Shown: positions 16,727 through 23,436 of the stretch, in pieces
How the letters are laid out: every line of letters begins with the position of its first letter
Position numbering within the stretch: position 1 is the stretch's first letter
Virus record (IMG/VR): IMGVR_UViG_3300021142_000180
Location: 1-23,934 of that record
Direction: 5' to 3' (one strand)
From: a virus
DNA: 23,934 nucleotides
Made by a program: the position numbers and the translations under genes
The notes under the pieces: generated by a model
Told to the model about the DNA's origin: nothing
The model's database searches: none
The model's input: only the letters and a program-made list of their open reading frames with translations

Positions 16727-18199
16727 ATGTCATATACAATTAACCATTATAACGGTACATTACTTACTACAGTTGCGGACGGTACAGTTGATACGTCTAC
16801 TGATCTTACACTGATTGGTAAGAATTATGCTGGATACGGTCAAGCACAGAACGATAACTTTGTATGGTTGCTAGAAAATTTTGCAAATACAAATAGTCCC
16901 CCAAATCCTTTGGCAGGTCAACTATGGTTTGATAGTGGCGCCAAGAAATTAAAATTTTATGACGGTTCAAAATTCCGCAATACTGGCGGAGCTGAACTTG
17001 GAACAAGTGCTCCTAGTGGATTAACACAGGGAGATTTCTGGTTTAATACCGCTAGTAATCAGTTATATGCATATACTGGCACTACATTTACACTTATCGG
17101 GCCACAGGAAGTTACTGGAGCCGGCACAACACAAATGCAATCTGTTAGTGTTCTTGATACTAGCAATATTGCACATCCAATTATCCAAGGTATTGTTAAT
17201 GGTGCAACAGTATTCACTATCGCCGGATCAGATGCTCCGTTCCAGTTAAATTCTACAACAAATCCAATTACCGGATTTGATTATATCCAACAAGGTTTAA
17301 CACTTTCTTATACAGAAAATGCAGCCAACGGTGTAACTTCTGGAAGCCAACGCTTCTGGGGCACAGCAACTAATGCTGATAAATTAGGAGGATATCCTGC
17401 TAGTTCATTTGTTCAATCAGGCAATGCTACATTTAGTACCTTAGTTAACTTTAGCGATGCAGGATTTACTGTAGGTAATCCTGTTGCAAAACTAAGCGTA
17501 TTTAATGCTAGTCAAACAACTCCGACAATTCAAAATACATACGGCTCACAAATTTTATTTGAAACCAATGTTTCGGGAGTGACTAAAACACCATTAATTG
17601 TTAATGGTAATGATATTACTCCAGGACTAAGCGGAGTTTCAAATTTAGGTACAAATGCATTACAATGGGCAACTGTTTATGCTAGTTATTTCCAAGGTAC
17701 TGCATACACTGCTGATGGTTTAACTTTAAACACAGCTCGTGCAACAGCCAGTACAGCCGCTGCTGCAAATACGATTGTAGGTAGAGATAGCAGTGCAAAT
17801 ATCACAGCTAATCTATTCCAAGGTACTGCAACATCTGCAAACTATGCTGACTTAGCTGAAAAATATCTAGCTGATGCAGAGTATGAAGTTGGTACAGTTG
17901 TTATAGTAGGTGGTGATGCAGAAGTAACAGCATCTGCTCAAGGATTTAAAGCACTTGGTGTTGTAAGTGAAAATCCTGCATATATGATGAATAGTGAATT
18001 ACAAGGTGGAACATATATTGCTCTTAAAGGACGTGTACCTGTAAAAGTTTGGGGAACATGTAATAAGGGTGATTTAATGGTTGCTTATAAAGACGGAACA
18101 GCTCGTTCTACTCAAGATCCTGATTACATGGTATTTGCCATTGCATTGGAAGATAACACTAGTGAAGAAATCACACTTGTTGAGTGTGTAATTCTATAA
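16727..18199 (+). CDS. Tail fibre protein with YADLAEKY-type C-terminal domain
   Basis: This 490-aa protein is the third paralogue. Its N-domain shows AGYGQAQNDNFVWLLENFAN, GQLWFDS and a second GDFWFNTASNQLYAYTG unit. The central shaft has fibre motifs WGTATNADKLGGYPASSF, LSGVSNLGTNALQWATVYA and TANLFQGTATSA. The C-domain (residues 373-490) starts YADLAEKYLADAEYEVGTVV and contains GVVSENPAYMMNS, ALKGRVPVKVWG and KGDLMVA. This domain is common at the ends of phage fibres and resembles the intramolecular-chaperone or self-cleaving G2-type end domains that help trimers fold; that assignment is tentative. A late-promoter box and an AAGGAA ribosome-binding site precede the ATG. Alternatively the C-domain could simply be the receptor-binding tip. 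Confidence 0.83.
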   Translation: MSYTINHYNGTLLTTVADGTVDTSTDLTLIGKNYAGYGQAQNDNFVWLLENFANTNSPPNPLAGQLWFDSGAKKLKFYDGSKFRNTGGAELGTSAPSGLTQGDFWFNTASNQLYAYTGTTFTLIGPQEVTGAGTTQMQSVSVLDTSNIAHPIIQGIVNGATVFTIAGSDAPFQLNSTTNPITGFDYIQQGLTLSYTENAANGVTSGSQRFWGTATNADKLGGYPASSFVQSGNATFSTLVNFSDAGFTVGNPVAKLSVFNASQTTPTIQNTYGSQILFETNVSGVTKTPLIVNGNDITPGLSGVSNLGTNALQWATVYASYFQGTAYTADGLTLNTARATASTAAAANTIVGRDSSANITANLFQGTATSANYADLAEKYLADAEYEVGTVVIVGGDAEVTASAQGFKALGVVSENPAYMMNSELQGGTYIALKGRVPVKVWGTCNKGDLMVAYKDGTARSTQDPDYMVFAIALEDNTSEEITLVECVIL

Positions 18200-18200
18200 T

Positions 18201-18208
18201 AATAAATA
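18201..18208 (+). promoter_or_regulatory. T4-type late promoter box AATAAATA
   Basis: AATAAATA begins two bases after the previous stop codon and 22 bases before the next ATG. The first base differs from the other two boxes, as allowed in marine T4-like phages. A strong AAAGGA ribosome-binding site lies between it and the start. Confidence 0.5.
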
Positions 18209-18230
18209 TCACACGAAAAAAGGATAATAA

Positions 18231-19187
18231 ATGACTGGAGTTGGATCAACAATTGCTGCTAATGATTATAATACTATTCAAAGTACTATAGCAGGTGTCC
18301 TTGGACAAAATGCTGCAGGTTATGGACAAGCTCTCAGTAGTAGTCAAGTAGCATCTAATGCAAAGATTACAGCCGCTCAATGGAATGCATTACAAAATGA
18401 TATTTCTGCAGTCAATTATCATCAGCTTAATGCTGCTCCTTCTTATGGTGGAAGCGGTTTGACCACAGCAACAACTAGTATAAAAATTAAAGATTCTGAT
18501 CGTGCATCATATTTGGCTGTGGCACAGGCATTGGCTAATTCATCATCTTCATCAGTTGGCGGAGTAAGTTATCCAGGATGTTATGTACAAGCTCCAGCAG
18601 GCCAATATACTGTCCCATCATCGAGTCCATATCCGGTAAGTACTCAGCGTTCGCCCGGATGGAATGGCACTGTTACTAATACAGTAACATTGACATTTGC
18701 AAGCAATTTAGCAGCAGAGTATTATTTTAACGCCGGAAGTGTTTTTAATATTACAGCAAGTGCAACTGGTGGACAATCTGGCACAGTGGGAACAAAAGAT
18801 TACTCATGGGCAACAATGTTATCCAACATGGGAACTATTACTTTTGGATATACTGCTACTACTAAGAGCGGATCGAGTGGTACAGGATCTGGTTACGGTT
18901 GGACATATTTTAATTCTAATAAAGGTGCAACCCAAACCATTTATTCAAATGCAATCAGTGGAACTTATGCTCCAAATCAGTATGATATTCGCTGCAATTT
19001 AAATTCTGCCGGCACAGTAATAACATTCACTATCGAATTCCAAGACCTATCAGGCCAACCAAATCCACCTTGGGGCACAGATGAAAATGTAACAGCAACT
19101 ATTACTAGTAATGTTAATGCTATATACTCATCCGGTGCAGTTTCAGTTGCAGCATACTTGCCAACTACAAGTTCTACATTCCCTTAA
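18231..19187 (+). CDS. Tail-fibre-like structural protein, 318 aa
   Basis: The N-part (1-75) is helical and follows the pattern VGSTI.A.DYNTIQSTIAGVLG and KITAAQWNALQNDI, which I recall at the start of phage proteins encoded beside tail fibres. A low-complexity Ser/Gly linker follows. The C-part (about 145-318) is beta-rich: LTFASNLAAEYYFNAGSVF, then SWATMLSNMGTITFGYTAT, and a repeated T-rich strand end (ENVTATITSNVN). I recall the 'YFN.GG' segment as a recurrent, uncharacterised domain in phage tail proteins. There is no signal peptide or enzyme motif. The start is fixed by an AAAGGA site 7 bases upstream. It is the last late gene before the oppositely styled cassette with a sigma70-type promoter. 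An adhesin role is inferred from context only. Confidence 0.75.
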   Translation: MTGVGSTIAANDYNTIQSTIAGVLGQNAAGYGQALSSSQVASNAKITAAQWNALQNDISAVNYHQLNAAPSYGGSGLTTATTSIKIKDSDRASYLAVAQALANSSSSSVGGVSYPGCYVQAPAGQYTVPSSSPYPVSTQRSPGWNGTVTNTVTLTFASNLAAEYYFNAGSVFNITASATGGQSGTVGTKDYSWATMLSNMGTITFGYTATTKSGSSGTGSGYGWTYFNSNKGATQTIYSNAISGTYAPNQYDIRCNLNSAGTVITFTIEFQDLSGQPNPPWGTDENVTATITSNVNAIYSSGAVSVAAYLPTTSSTFP

Positions 19188-19210
19188 TCAATTTAATTTA
19201 GCCTAAGCTC

Positions 19211-19239
19211 TTGACAAGCTAACTACTGTAGTGTATTAT
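19211..19239 (+). promoter_or_regulatory. Sigma70-type promoter for the glycosyltransferase cassette
   Basis: A perfect -35 box TTGACA (19211-19216) is separated by exactly 17 bases from TATTAT (19234-19239), one mismatch from TATAAT. Transcription would start near 19246, giving a leader of about 14 bases before the ATG at 19260. Inverted repeats overlap it: ACTAC-T-GTAGT (19222-19232) in the spacer, and GTAGTGTA/TATACTAC (19228-19249, one mismatch), whose arms flank the -10. They could be an operator. Confidence 0.7.
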
Positions 19240-19249
19240 CGTATACTAC

Positions 19250-19253
19250 GGAG
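19250..19253 (+). promoter_or_regulatory. Ribosome-binding site GGAG that decides the start at 19260
   Basis: GGAG ends at 19253. It directly abuts a TTG codon at 19254, which is too close for initiation. It lies 6 bases before the ATG at 19260, the normal spacing, so the ATG is preferred. Confidence 0.65.
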
Positions 19254-19259
19254 TTGTCT

Positions 19260-19610
19260 ATGGATGAAAGAATTGAAAAAGCGTTTGCAGTAGCCAATTA
19301 TATGTCTACCCTGTCAAATCAGCGCAGAGTGATATTAGAAGAATATAATCAAAAATTAGTTTACTATACTAATGGTGCAACATTTAAAGTTTCCCCAGAA
19401 TTAATAAACTTTGCCAAAACTATTCTAGATATTGGACACGCTGCTGATATTGCATTTGTTGATGCAAATGATTTTCCAGTTATCATCGATGATGTTCAAG
19501 ATTTTTTTGATAGCATTGTAGGTGTATATTTTGAAGCAACAACTGAATATGCAGCTAAATTTGCTGAACTTAAAAATAAAAGAAAAATTTCTGATATAGT
19601 GGATCTATGA
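19260..19610 (+). CDS. Small conserved phage protein, 116 aa, function unknown
   Basis: This is a 116-aa, mostly helical, acidic protein with no membrane segment. It begins MDERIEKAFAVANYMSTLSN and continues QRRVILEEYNQKLVYY, NGATFKVSPELINFAKTI, and an acidic centre VDANDFPVIIDDVQDFFD. The end is charged (ELKNKRKISDIVDL). I recall similar short proteins in T4-like marine phages, all unnamed. A start at TTG 19254 would add two residues but conflicts with the ribosome-binding site. It is the first gene behind the sigma70-type promoter and shares the ATGA overlap with the following glycosyltransferase-like gene, so it belongs to that transcript. A helper or regulatory role for the cassette is speculation. 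Confidence 0.75.
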   Translation: MDERIEKAFAVANYMSTLSNQRRVILEEYNQKLVYYTNGATFKVSPELINFAKTILDIGHAADIAFVDANDFPVIIDDVQDFFDSIVGVYFEATTEYAAKFAELKNKRKISDIVDL

Positions 19611-20452
19611 CAACTGGTGCTGTGATATTTGCTCATAACAATAGCAATGTTAATTATGTTAAATTAGCAATCTTTGCAGCTAATCGAGTGAAAGATTATT
19701 TAGATATACCTGTTAGTTTAATAACTGACAGTAAAGATTGGTTATTAAAAGCCTATCCTGATCATCCGTTTGATCAAGTTATTTCAGTACCGCCTGCAAC
19801 AACTACACAACAAAAAAAGTTTCATGACGGTACTCTTGCCGGTAAAATGTTAGATTGGAAAAACTTTTCAAGAAGCCAAGTATACGATCTAACTCCATAC
19901 GATCGTACTATTGTATTAGACAGCGATTATATTTTAAATTCTAGAGTGTTAAAACCTGCACTAACTAATGAACATGATTTTCAAATCTATCAAAATAGTT
20001 TTGATTTAGCGTTAGATAGACCGGCAATGTTTGATAGAATTAGTTCATATTCAATTCCTTTTTATTGGGCTACTGTTTTTATCTTTGAAAAGAACGATCT
20101 TATGAAATCGTTTTTTGATTTAATTGAATACATTAAGGCTAATTGGAATTATTTTAAAGTACTCTATAGTATCGATGCCCATACATATCGTAATGATTTT
20201 GCATTTAGTATAGCCATACATATTATGAATGGAAAAACTAATGGCAATTTTGCTGTAGAGTTGCCTGGAACTATGACCTTTACAACGGACAAGGATATAT
20301 TGATTTCTGCAAAAGAAAATACAATGTCATTTCTTGTCGAAAAGAAAGATTACTTAGGCGAATATACCGCAGTTAAGACCACTGGTTTGGATGTGCATGT
20401 TATGAATAAATTTAGTCTTAATCGATTTATAGATGGAGGTTATGGTGTCTAG
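19607..20452 (+). CDS. GT8-like glycosyltransferase, first copy
   Basis: This 281-aa protein has a GT-A-type N-half: the opening strand GAVIFAHNNSNVNYVKLA, then VSLITDS, and the metal/nucleotide-sugar motif TIVLDSDYI with Asp105 and Asp107. The DxD after a TIVLD strand is the hallmark of glycosyltransferase family 8 and related enzymes, which transfer sugar from a nucleotide-sugar donor with Mn2+. The C-half has FYWATVFIF and a conserved region DFAFSIAIHIMNG. It is a cytoplasmic-type protein with no membrane segment. Its start overlaps the previous stop (ATGA). It aligns over its whole length with the next gene, from which it diverged by tandem duplication. The acceptor, a virion protein, phage DNA or a host glycan, cannot be read from the sequence. 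Confidence 0.7.
   Translation: MTTGAVIFAHNNSNVNYVKLAIFAANRVKDYLDIPVSLITDSKDWLLKAYPDHPFDQVISVPPATTTQQKKFHDGTLAGKMLDWKNFSRSQVYDLTPYDRTIVLDSDYILNSRVLKPALTNEHDFQIYQNSFDLALDRPAMFDRISSYSIPFYWATVFIFEKNDLMKSFFDLIEYIKANWNYFKVLYSIDAHTYRNDFAFSIAIHIMNGKTNGNFAVELPGTMTFTTDKDILISAKENTMSFLVEKKDYLGEYTAVKTTGLDVHVMNKFSLNRFIDGGYGV
20435..20439 (+). promoter_or_regulatory. Ribosome-binding site GGAGG that decides the start at 20445
   Basis: GGAGG lies inside the end of the preceding gene. It overlaps the first possible ATG (20433) and is only 2 bases from the second (20442). It is 5 bases before GTG 20445, whose protein lines up residue for residue with the paralogue's Met-Thr-Thr-Gly start. Confidence 0.6.
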
Positions 20453-21287
20453 AGGATTTCTGATCTACGCACAAAATACCGATACTGTTGATTATGTCAA
20501 ACAGGCGTATGCTCTGGCGTTAAGTATTAAATTTAGTCAAACTGAAGTCACGGCAGTTTCATTAATCACAAACGATCCTGTACCAAAAAAATATCAAAAA
20601 ATATTTGATCAGATACTGCCTATTCCTTGGTTTACTGATGAACCTACTTCGCCATTAAAGGGCGAAAATCGTTGGAAGGTATATCATGTATCGCCGTATG
20701 AGGAAACAATTGTATTAGATAGTGACATGTTGATACTAGAAGACATTGTTGAATGGTGGTATTATTGTAAAAACTATGATGTTAAATTTTGCTCACGGGT
20801 AAGAAATCATAAATTAGATATAGTAAATGATACATATCATCGTAAGGCATTTGTATCTAATCAACTATCTAGTCCCTATTATGCCCTACATTATTTTAAA
20901 AAATCAACATCAGCTCACGAATTTTATAAGGTATTAGAATTTGTATGTAATAATTGGGCCTGGTGTTATGATAAATTTGCACCTAATCATTATCAAAATT
21001 GGCTCAGCATGGATTTAGCTGCTGCCATTGCTATAGAAATTACAGGCATGCATAACTATGCAGTTGATGTGTGTAGTCCTTTAGAATTCATACATATGAA
21101 AGTTCCACTACAAGAATGGAAAGAATCTTCTGCTAATTGGCAGGATACTGTGCCTAGCATACTAAATTCTAAGGGAGAATTAGTCGTTGGTAATATTAAA
21201 CAAACGCGAATATTTCATTATATAGAAAAACAATTTATTACAAAAGAACTATTAACTCGATTGGAGAAACTAGCGTATGGCTCGTAA
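20445..21287 (+). CDS. GT8-like glycosyltransferase, second copy
   Basis: With a GTG start the protein is 280 aa, one residue different from its 281-aa neighbour. It shows GFLIYAQNTDTVDYVKQA, VSLITND and TIVLDSDMLIL with Asp92 and Asp94 as the DxD pair. These match the first copy's motifs in order and spacing (VDYVK/VNYVK, SPYEETIVLDSD/TPYDRTIVLDSD). The C-half carries LSMDLAAAIAIEITG, matching DFAFSIAIHIMNG, and HMKVPLQEW. Many aromatic and His residues near the end (NNWAWCYDKFAPNHYQNW) suggest a different acceptor site from the first copy. ATG 20433 and ATG 20442 are alternative starts with poor ribosome-binding spacing. It overlaps the following gene by 11 bases. Function is inferred from the DxD and paralogy. 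Confidence 0.7.
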   Translation: MSRGFLIYAQNTDTVDYVKQAYALALSIKFSQTEVTAVSLITNDPVPKKYQKIFDQILPIPWFTDEPTSPLKGENRWKVYHVSPYEETIVLDSDMLILEDIVEWWYYCKNYDVKFCSRVRNHKLDIVNDTYHRKAFVSNQLSSPYYALHYFKKSTSAHEFYKVLEFVCNNWAWCYDKFAPNHYQNWLSMDLAAAIAIEITGMHNYAVDVCSPLEFIHMKVPLQEWKESSANWQDTVPSILNSKGELVVGNIKQTRIFHYIEKQFITKELLTRLEKLAYGS

Positions 21288-21861
21288 AAAAATCACTCCT
21301 TACGAGCCAAGATATTATATTCATTACGATAAAAAAACCGGAATGATTTTAAGTGTATCTCCTGAAAAACTACCTACTGATAAACACAGTGTTGAGCTTT
21401 CGTTTGAAGAATTTAAACTGTTTATTGACGGAAGTAGAAATCCTCGAGACTACATAGTAGTACAAGATAAAAACGAAATTACAATAACTCGAGTAAATAA
21501 TCCTTTACAGGGATTTGCATTTAAAAATAAATCGTTTGAGTGGATTAATAATCCTCCTTCAAAGAATACTGAATTATCAACTATATGGGATAATGTAAAT
21601 AATTGTTGGGAGTTCAAACTGTCTAAGTCTGCTAAAGATCGTACTGTTACAGATGTTACTAGTCATGCAATCTTTTTTGTAACACTCGAAGATGATTTTG
21701 ATTTCTTGATTAGAACCATTATAATTAAAATTAAAGATCTAGTAAGTAATGAAAGTATAGTTGTACCTTTTGATAGCAAGATAGAAAAGCATATAGATAA
21801 AATTTCAATATCATCAAAGACACATTTTCATAGTTATGGATTAATAATAAATGACAAATAA
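21277..21861 (+). CDS. Unknown protein in the glycosyltransferase cassette, 194 aa
   Basis: This 194-aa protein has no recognised domain. The N-part is charged and beta-rich (PRYYIHYDKKTGMILSVSPE, then VELSFEEFKLFIDG and DYIVVQD). The middle has FEWINNPP and WDNVNNCWEFKLS. The C-part has a hydrophobic strand (HAIFFVTLED) and ends SKTHFHSYGLIIN. The repeated strand/turn layout suggests a beta-sandwich or two-lobed fold with no membrane segment. It lies between the two glycosyltransferase pairs, overlapping the genes on both sides by 11 bases, so it is almost certainly translated with them. GGAG at 21263 is the ribosome-binding site. A partner or acceptor-presenting role for the enzymes would fit the position but is a guess. 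Confidence 0.7.
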   Translation: MARKKITPYEPRYYIHYDKKTGMILSVSPEKLPTDKHSVELSFEEFKLFIDGSRNPRDYIVVQDKNEITITRVNNPLQGFAFKNKSFEWINNPPSKNTELSTIWDNVNNCWEFKLSKSAKDRTVTDVTSHAIFFVTLEDDFDFLIRTIIIKIKDLVSNESIVVPFDSKIEKHIDKISISSKTHFHSYGLIINDK

Positions 21862-22750
21862 AATAAAAATTATAGAACAAGATATTATCTTTCTCAGCTA
21901 CGATGAACCAAATGCTGAAAAAAATTATGCTGATCTACTTTCTAAGTTTCCCTGGGCAAAACGTGTACACGGAGTTAAAGGTAGTGATGCTGCGCATAAG
22001 GCCTGTGCTGCTTTAAGCGATACAGAGTACTTTGTTACAGTTGATGCAGATAATATTGTAGATCCTAAGTTTCAAGAAGTTGAAATAGACCTAGATGCAC
22101 TAGGGCTAACTAGTGAAAATGTATTTTCGTGGTGTGGAAAAGTTCACGTTAATGGACTTATGTACGGCAACGGCGGTCTTAAATTATGGACACGTAAATT
22201 TGTCAATGAAATGCGCACACATGAAAACAGCGACCCAACCGATACTAAGGGATTAGTTGAGTTTTGTTTCGATGACCGATACTATCAGTTTAATGAAAAC
22301 TATAGTGAAAGTTATACTAATGCAACTCCGTTCCAAGCATGGCGAGCAGGATTCCGTGAAGGTGTAAAGATGAGTTTGGATCAAGGTGCTCGAGTTGCAG
22401 ATCTTAAAACAGTATGGTGGCAAAATTACCATAGATTATTAATCTGGTCAAGTGTTGGAGCAGATGTTGAAAATGGAATATGGAGTATACTTGGTGCAAG
22501 AGAAGGAGCATTTCTGACTAGCTGTACAGATTGGGATTATTCAAATGTTCGAGATTTTGAGTATCTAACTGCTCGCTGGGAAGCACAACATGCTGTACTA
22601 ACTCCCGAAGATGCTGCTAAATTAATTAATCAATTAGGTAACGATTTAATGAATAGATGCGGACTAGAAATAGCTAATTTAGATCCCGCTGGCAGTCAAT
22701 TTTTTAAGACTGTATATAACAATACTCCGAGAATTATACGTAAACGATAA
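21851..22750 (+). CDS. GT-A-like glycosyltransferase, third enzyme of the cassette
   Basis: This 299-aa protein opens with DIIFLSYDEPNAEKNYADLL and FPWAKRVHGVKGSDAAHKA, then FVTVDADNIV with Asp65 and Asp67. The 'hydrophobic strand-DxD' arrangement, the early S.DEPNA helix start and the AAH helix fit a GT-A nucleotide-sugar fold. Later motifs are YGNGGLKLW, FQAWRAGFREGVKMS and WSILGAREGAF. It belongs to a different family from the GT8-like pair upstream and aligns with the next gene. I recall proteins of this type in marine T4-like phages as hypothetical or glycosyltransferase-like. It has no strong ribosome-binding site and overlaps its neighbours by 11 bases and 1 base, so it is probably translationally coupled. 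Donor and acceptor are unknown. Confidence 0.65.
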   Translation: MTNKIKIIEQDIIFLSYDEPNAEKNYADLLSKFPWAKRVHGVKGSDAAHKACAALSDTEYFVTVDADNIVDPKFQEVEIDLDALGLTSENVFSWCGKVHVNGLMYGNGGLKLWTRKFVNEMRTHENSDPTDTKGLVEFCFDDRYYQFNENYSESYTNATPFQAWRAGFREGVKMSLDQGARVADLKTVWWQNYHRLLIWSSVGADVENGIWSILGAREGAFLTSCTDWDYSNVRDFEYLTARWEAQHAVLTPEDAAKLINQLGNDLMNRCGLEIANLDPAGSQFFKTVYNNTPRIIRKR

Positions 22751-23436
22751 TGTACGATATTGTTTTTATTAGTTATAATGAATTGAATGCAGATGAAAAT
22801 TATGCAAAACTTCTTGCACGATTTCCTAAAGCTAGAAGAGTAGATGGAGTTACAGGAATACATGCTGCACATATTGCCGCAGTTAAACCGAGCCTATCTC
22901 GATTTGTTTGGATAGTTGACGGTGATGCAGACATATTAGACTCGTTTAATTTTGATTTTAATGCTCGTAATCAGACCGATACAGTATTTGTATGGAAGAG
23001 TATAAATCCAATTAATGATTTAGAATATGGCTATGGTGGAGTAAAGTTAATACCAAGATCGTTAACATTGAAGCTAGATACTAGCACAGTTGACATGACT
23101 ACTAGCATTGGTAAATTATGTGTGCCAATGCCGGAAGTTAGTAATATTACTGCATTTAATACAGATCCTTTTAATACTTGGAAAAGTGCCTTTAGGGAAT
23201 GTGTAAAGTTATCCAGTAAAATAATTCCTGGACAGATCGACATAGAAACAGATGATCGATTGAATACTTGGTGTACCTATCAAAATGGTTCAGACTTCGG
23301 TGATTGGGCCATCATTGGTGCTAATGCAGGCAAAAAGTATGGTCAAGAAAATGCCTCTAATAAAGAGGCATTGTTAAAGATAAACGACTTTACTTGGCTA
23401 AAAGATCAATGGTCATTGGGAATATCTCAGCAATAA
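22750..23436 (+). CDS. GT-A-like glycosyltransferase, shortened paralogue
   Basis: This 228-aa protein aligns with the preceding gene: DIVFISYNELNADENYAKLL, FPKARRVDGVTGIHAAHIAA, WIVDGDADIL (Asp57, Asp59, Asp61), YGYGGVKLIP, FNTWKSAFRECVKLS and WAIIGANAGK. It is about 70 residues shorter, mainly through shorter segments in the second half. The motif has an extra Asp, so DGDAD could be read in two ways as a DxD. The ATG overlaps the previous stop by one base (TAATG). The last 47 bases are also the 3' end of thyX on the other strand, and a hairpin lies inside codons near its end. Activity is inferred; it could be a non-catalytic partner of its longer neighbour. Confidence 0.65.
   Translation: MYDIVFISYNELNADENYAKLLARFPKARRVDGVTGIHAAHIAAVKPSLSRFVWIVDGDADILDSFNFDFNARNQTDTVFVWKSINPINDLEYGYGGVKLIPRSLTLKLDTSTVDMTTSIGKLCVPMPEVSNITAFNTDPFNTWKSAFRECVKLSSKIIPGQIDIETDDRLNTWCTYQNGSDFGDWAIIGANAGKKYGQENASNKEALLKINDFTWLKDQWSLGISQQ
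23350..23372 (-). terminator. Intrinsic terminator for thyX, inside the opposing gene
   Basis: The 9-base arms AATGCCTCT and AGAGGCATT are perfectly complementary around a 5-base loop. On the minus strand the hairpin follows the thyX stop codon by 17 bases and is followed by a T-rich run (ATTTTCTT). On the plus strand it lies about 64 bases before the end of the glycosyltransferase gene and is followed only by TTGTTAAAG. It therefore serves thyX better, although weak bidirectional action is possible. Confidence 0.6.

Noticed and set aside
19211-19225. CTTG-A-CAAG hairpin as a terminator after the 318-aa gene
   Set aside because: It is only four pairs with no T run, and the bases are better explained as the -35 box region.
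19242-19247. TATACT as the -10 box
   Set aside because: It is 25 bases from TTGACA, too far. TATTAT at 19234 has the ideal 17-base spacing.
12508-19259. tRNA genes, CRISPR arrays or insertion sequences in gaps
   Set aside because: All gaps are under 100 bases. None contains a cloverleaf, regularly spaced direct repeats or terminal inverted repeats flanking a transposase.
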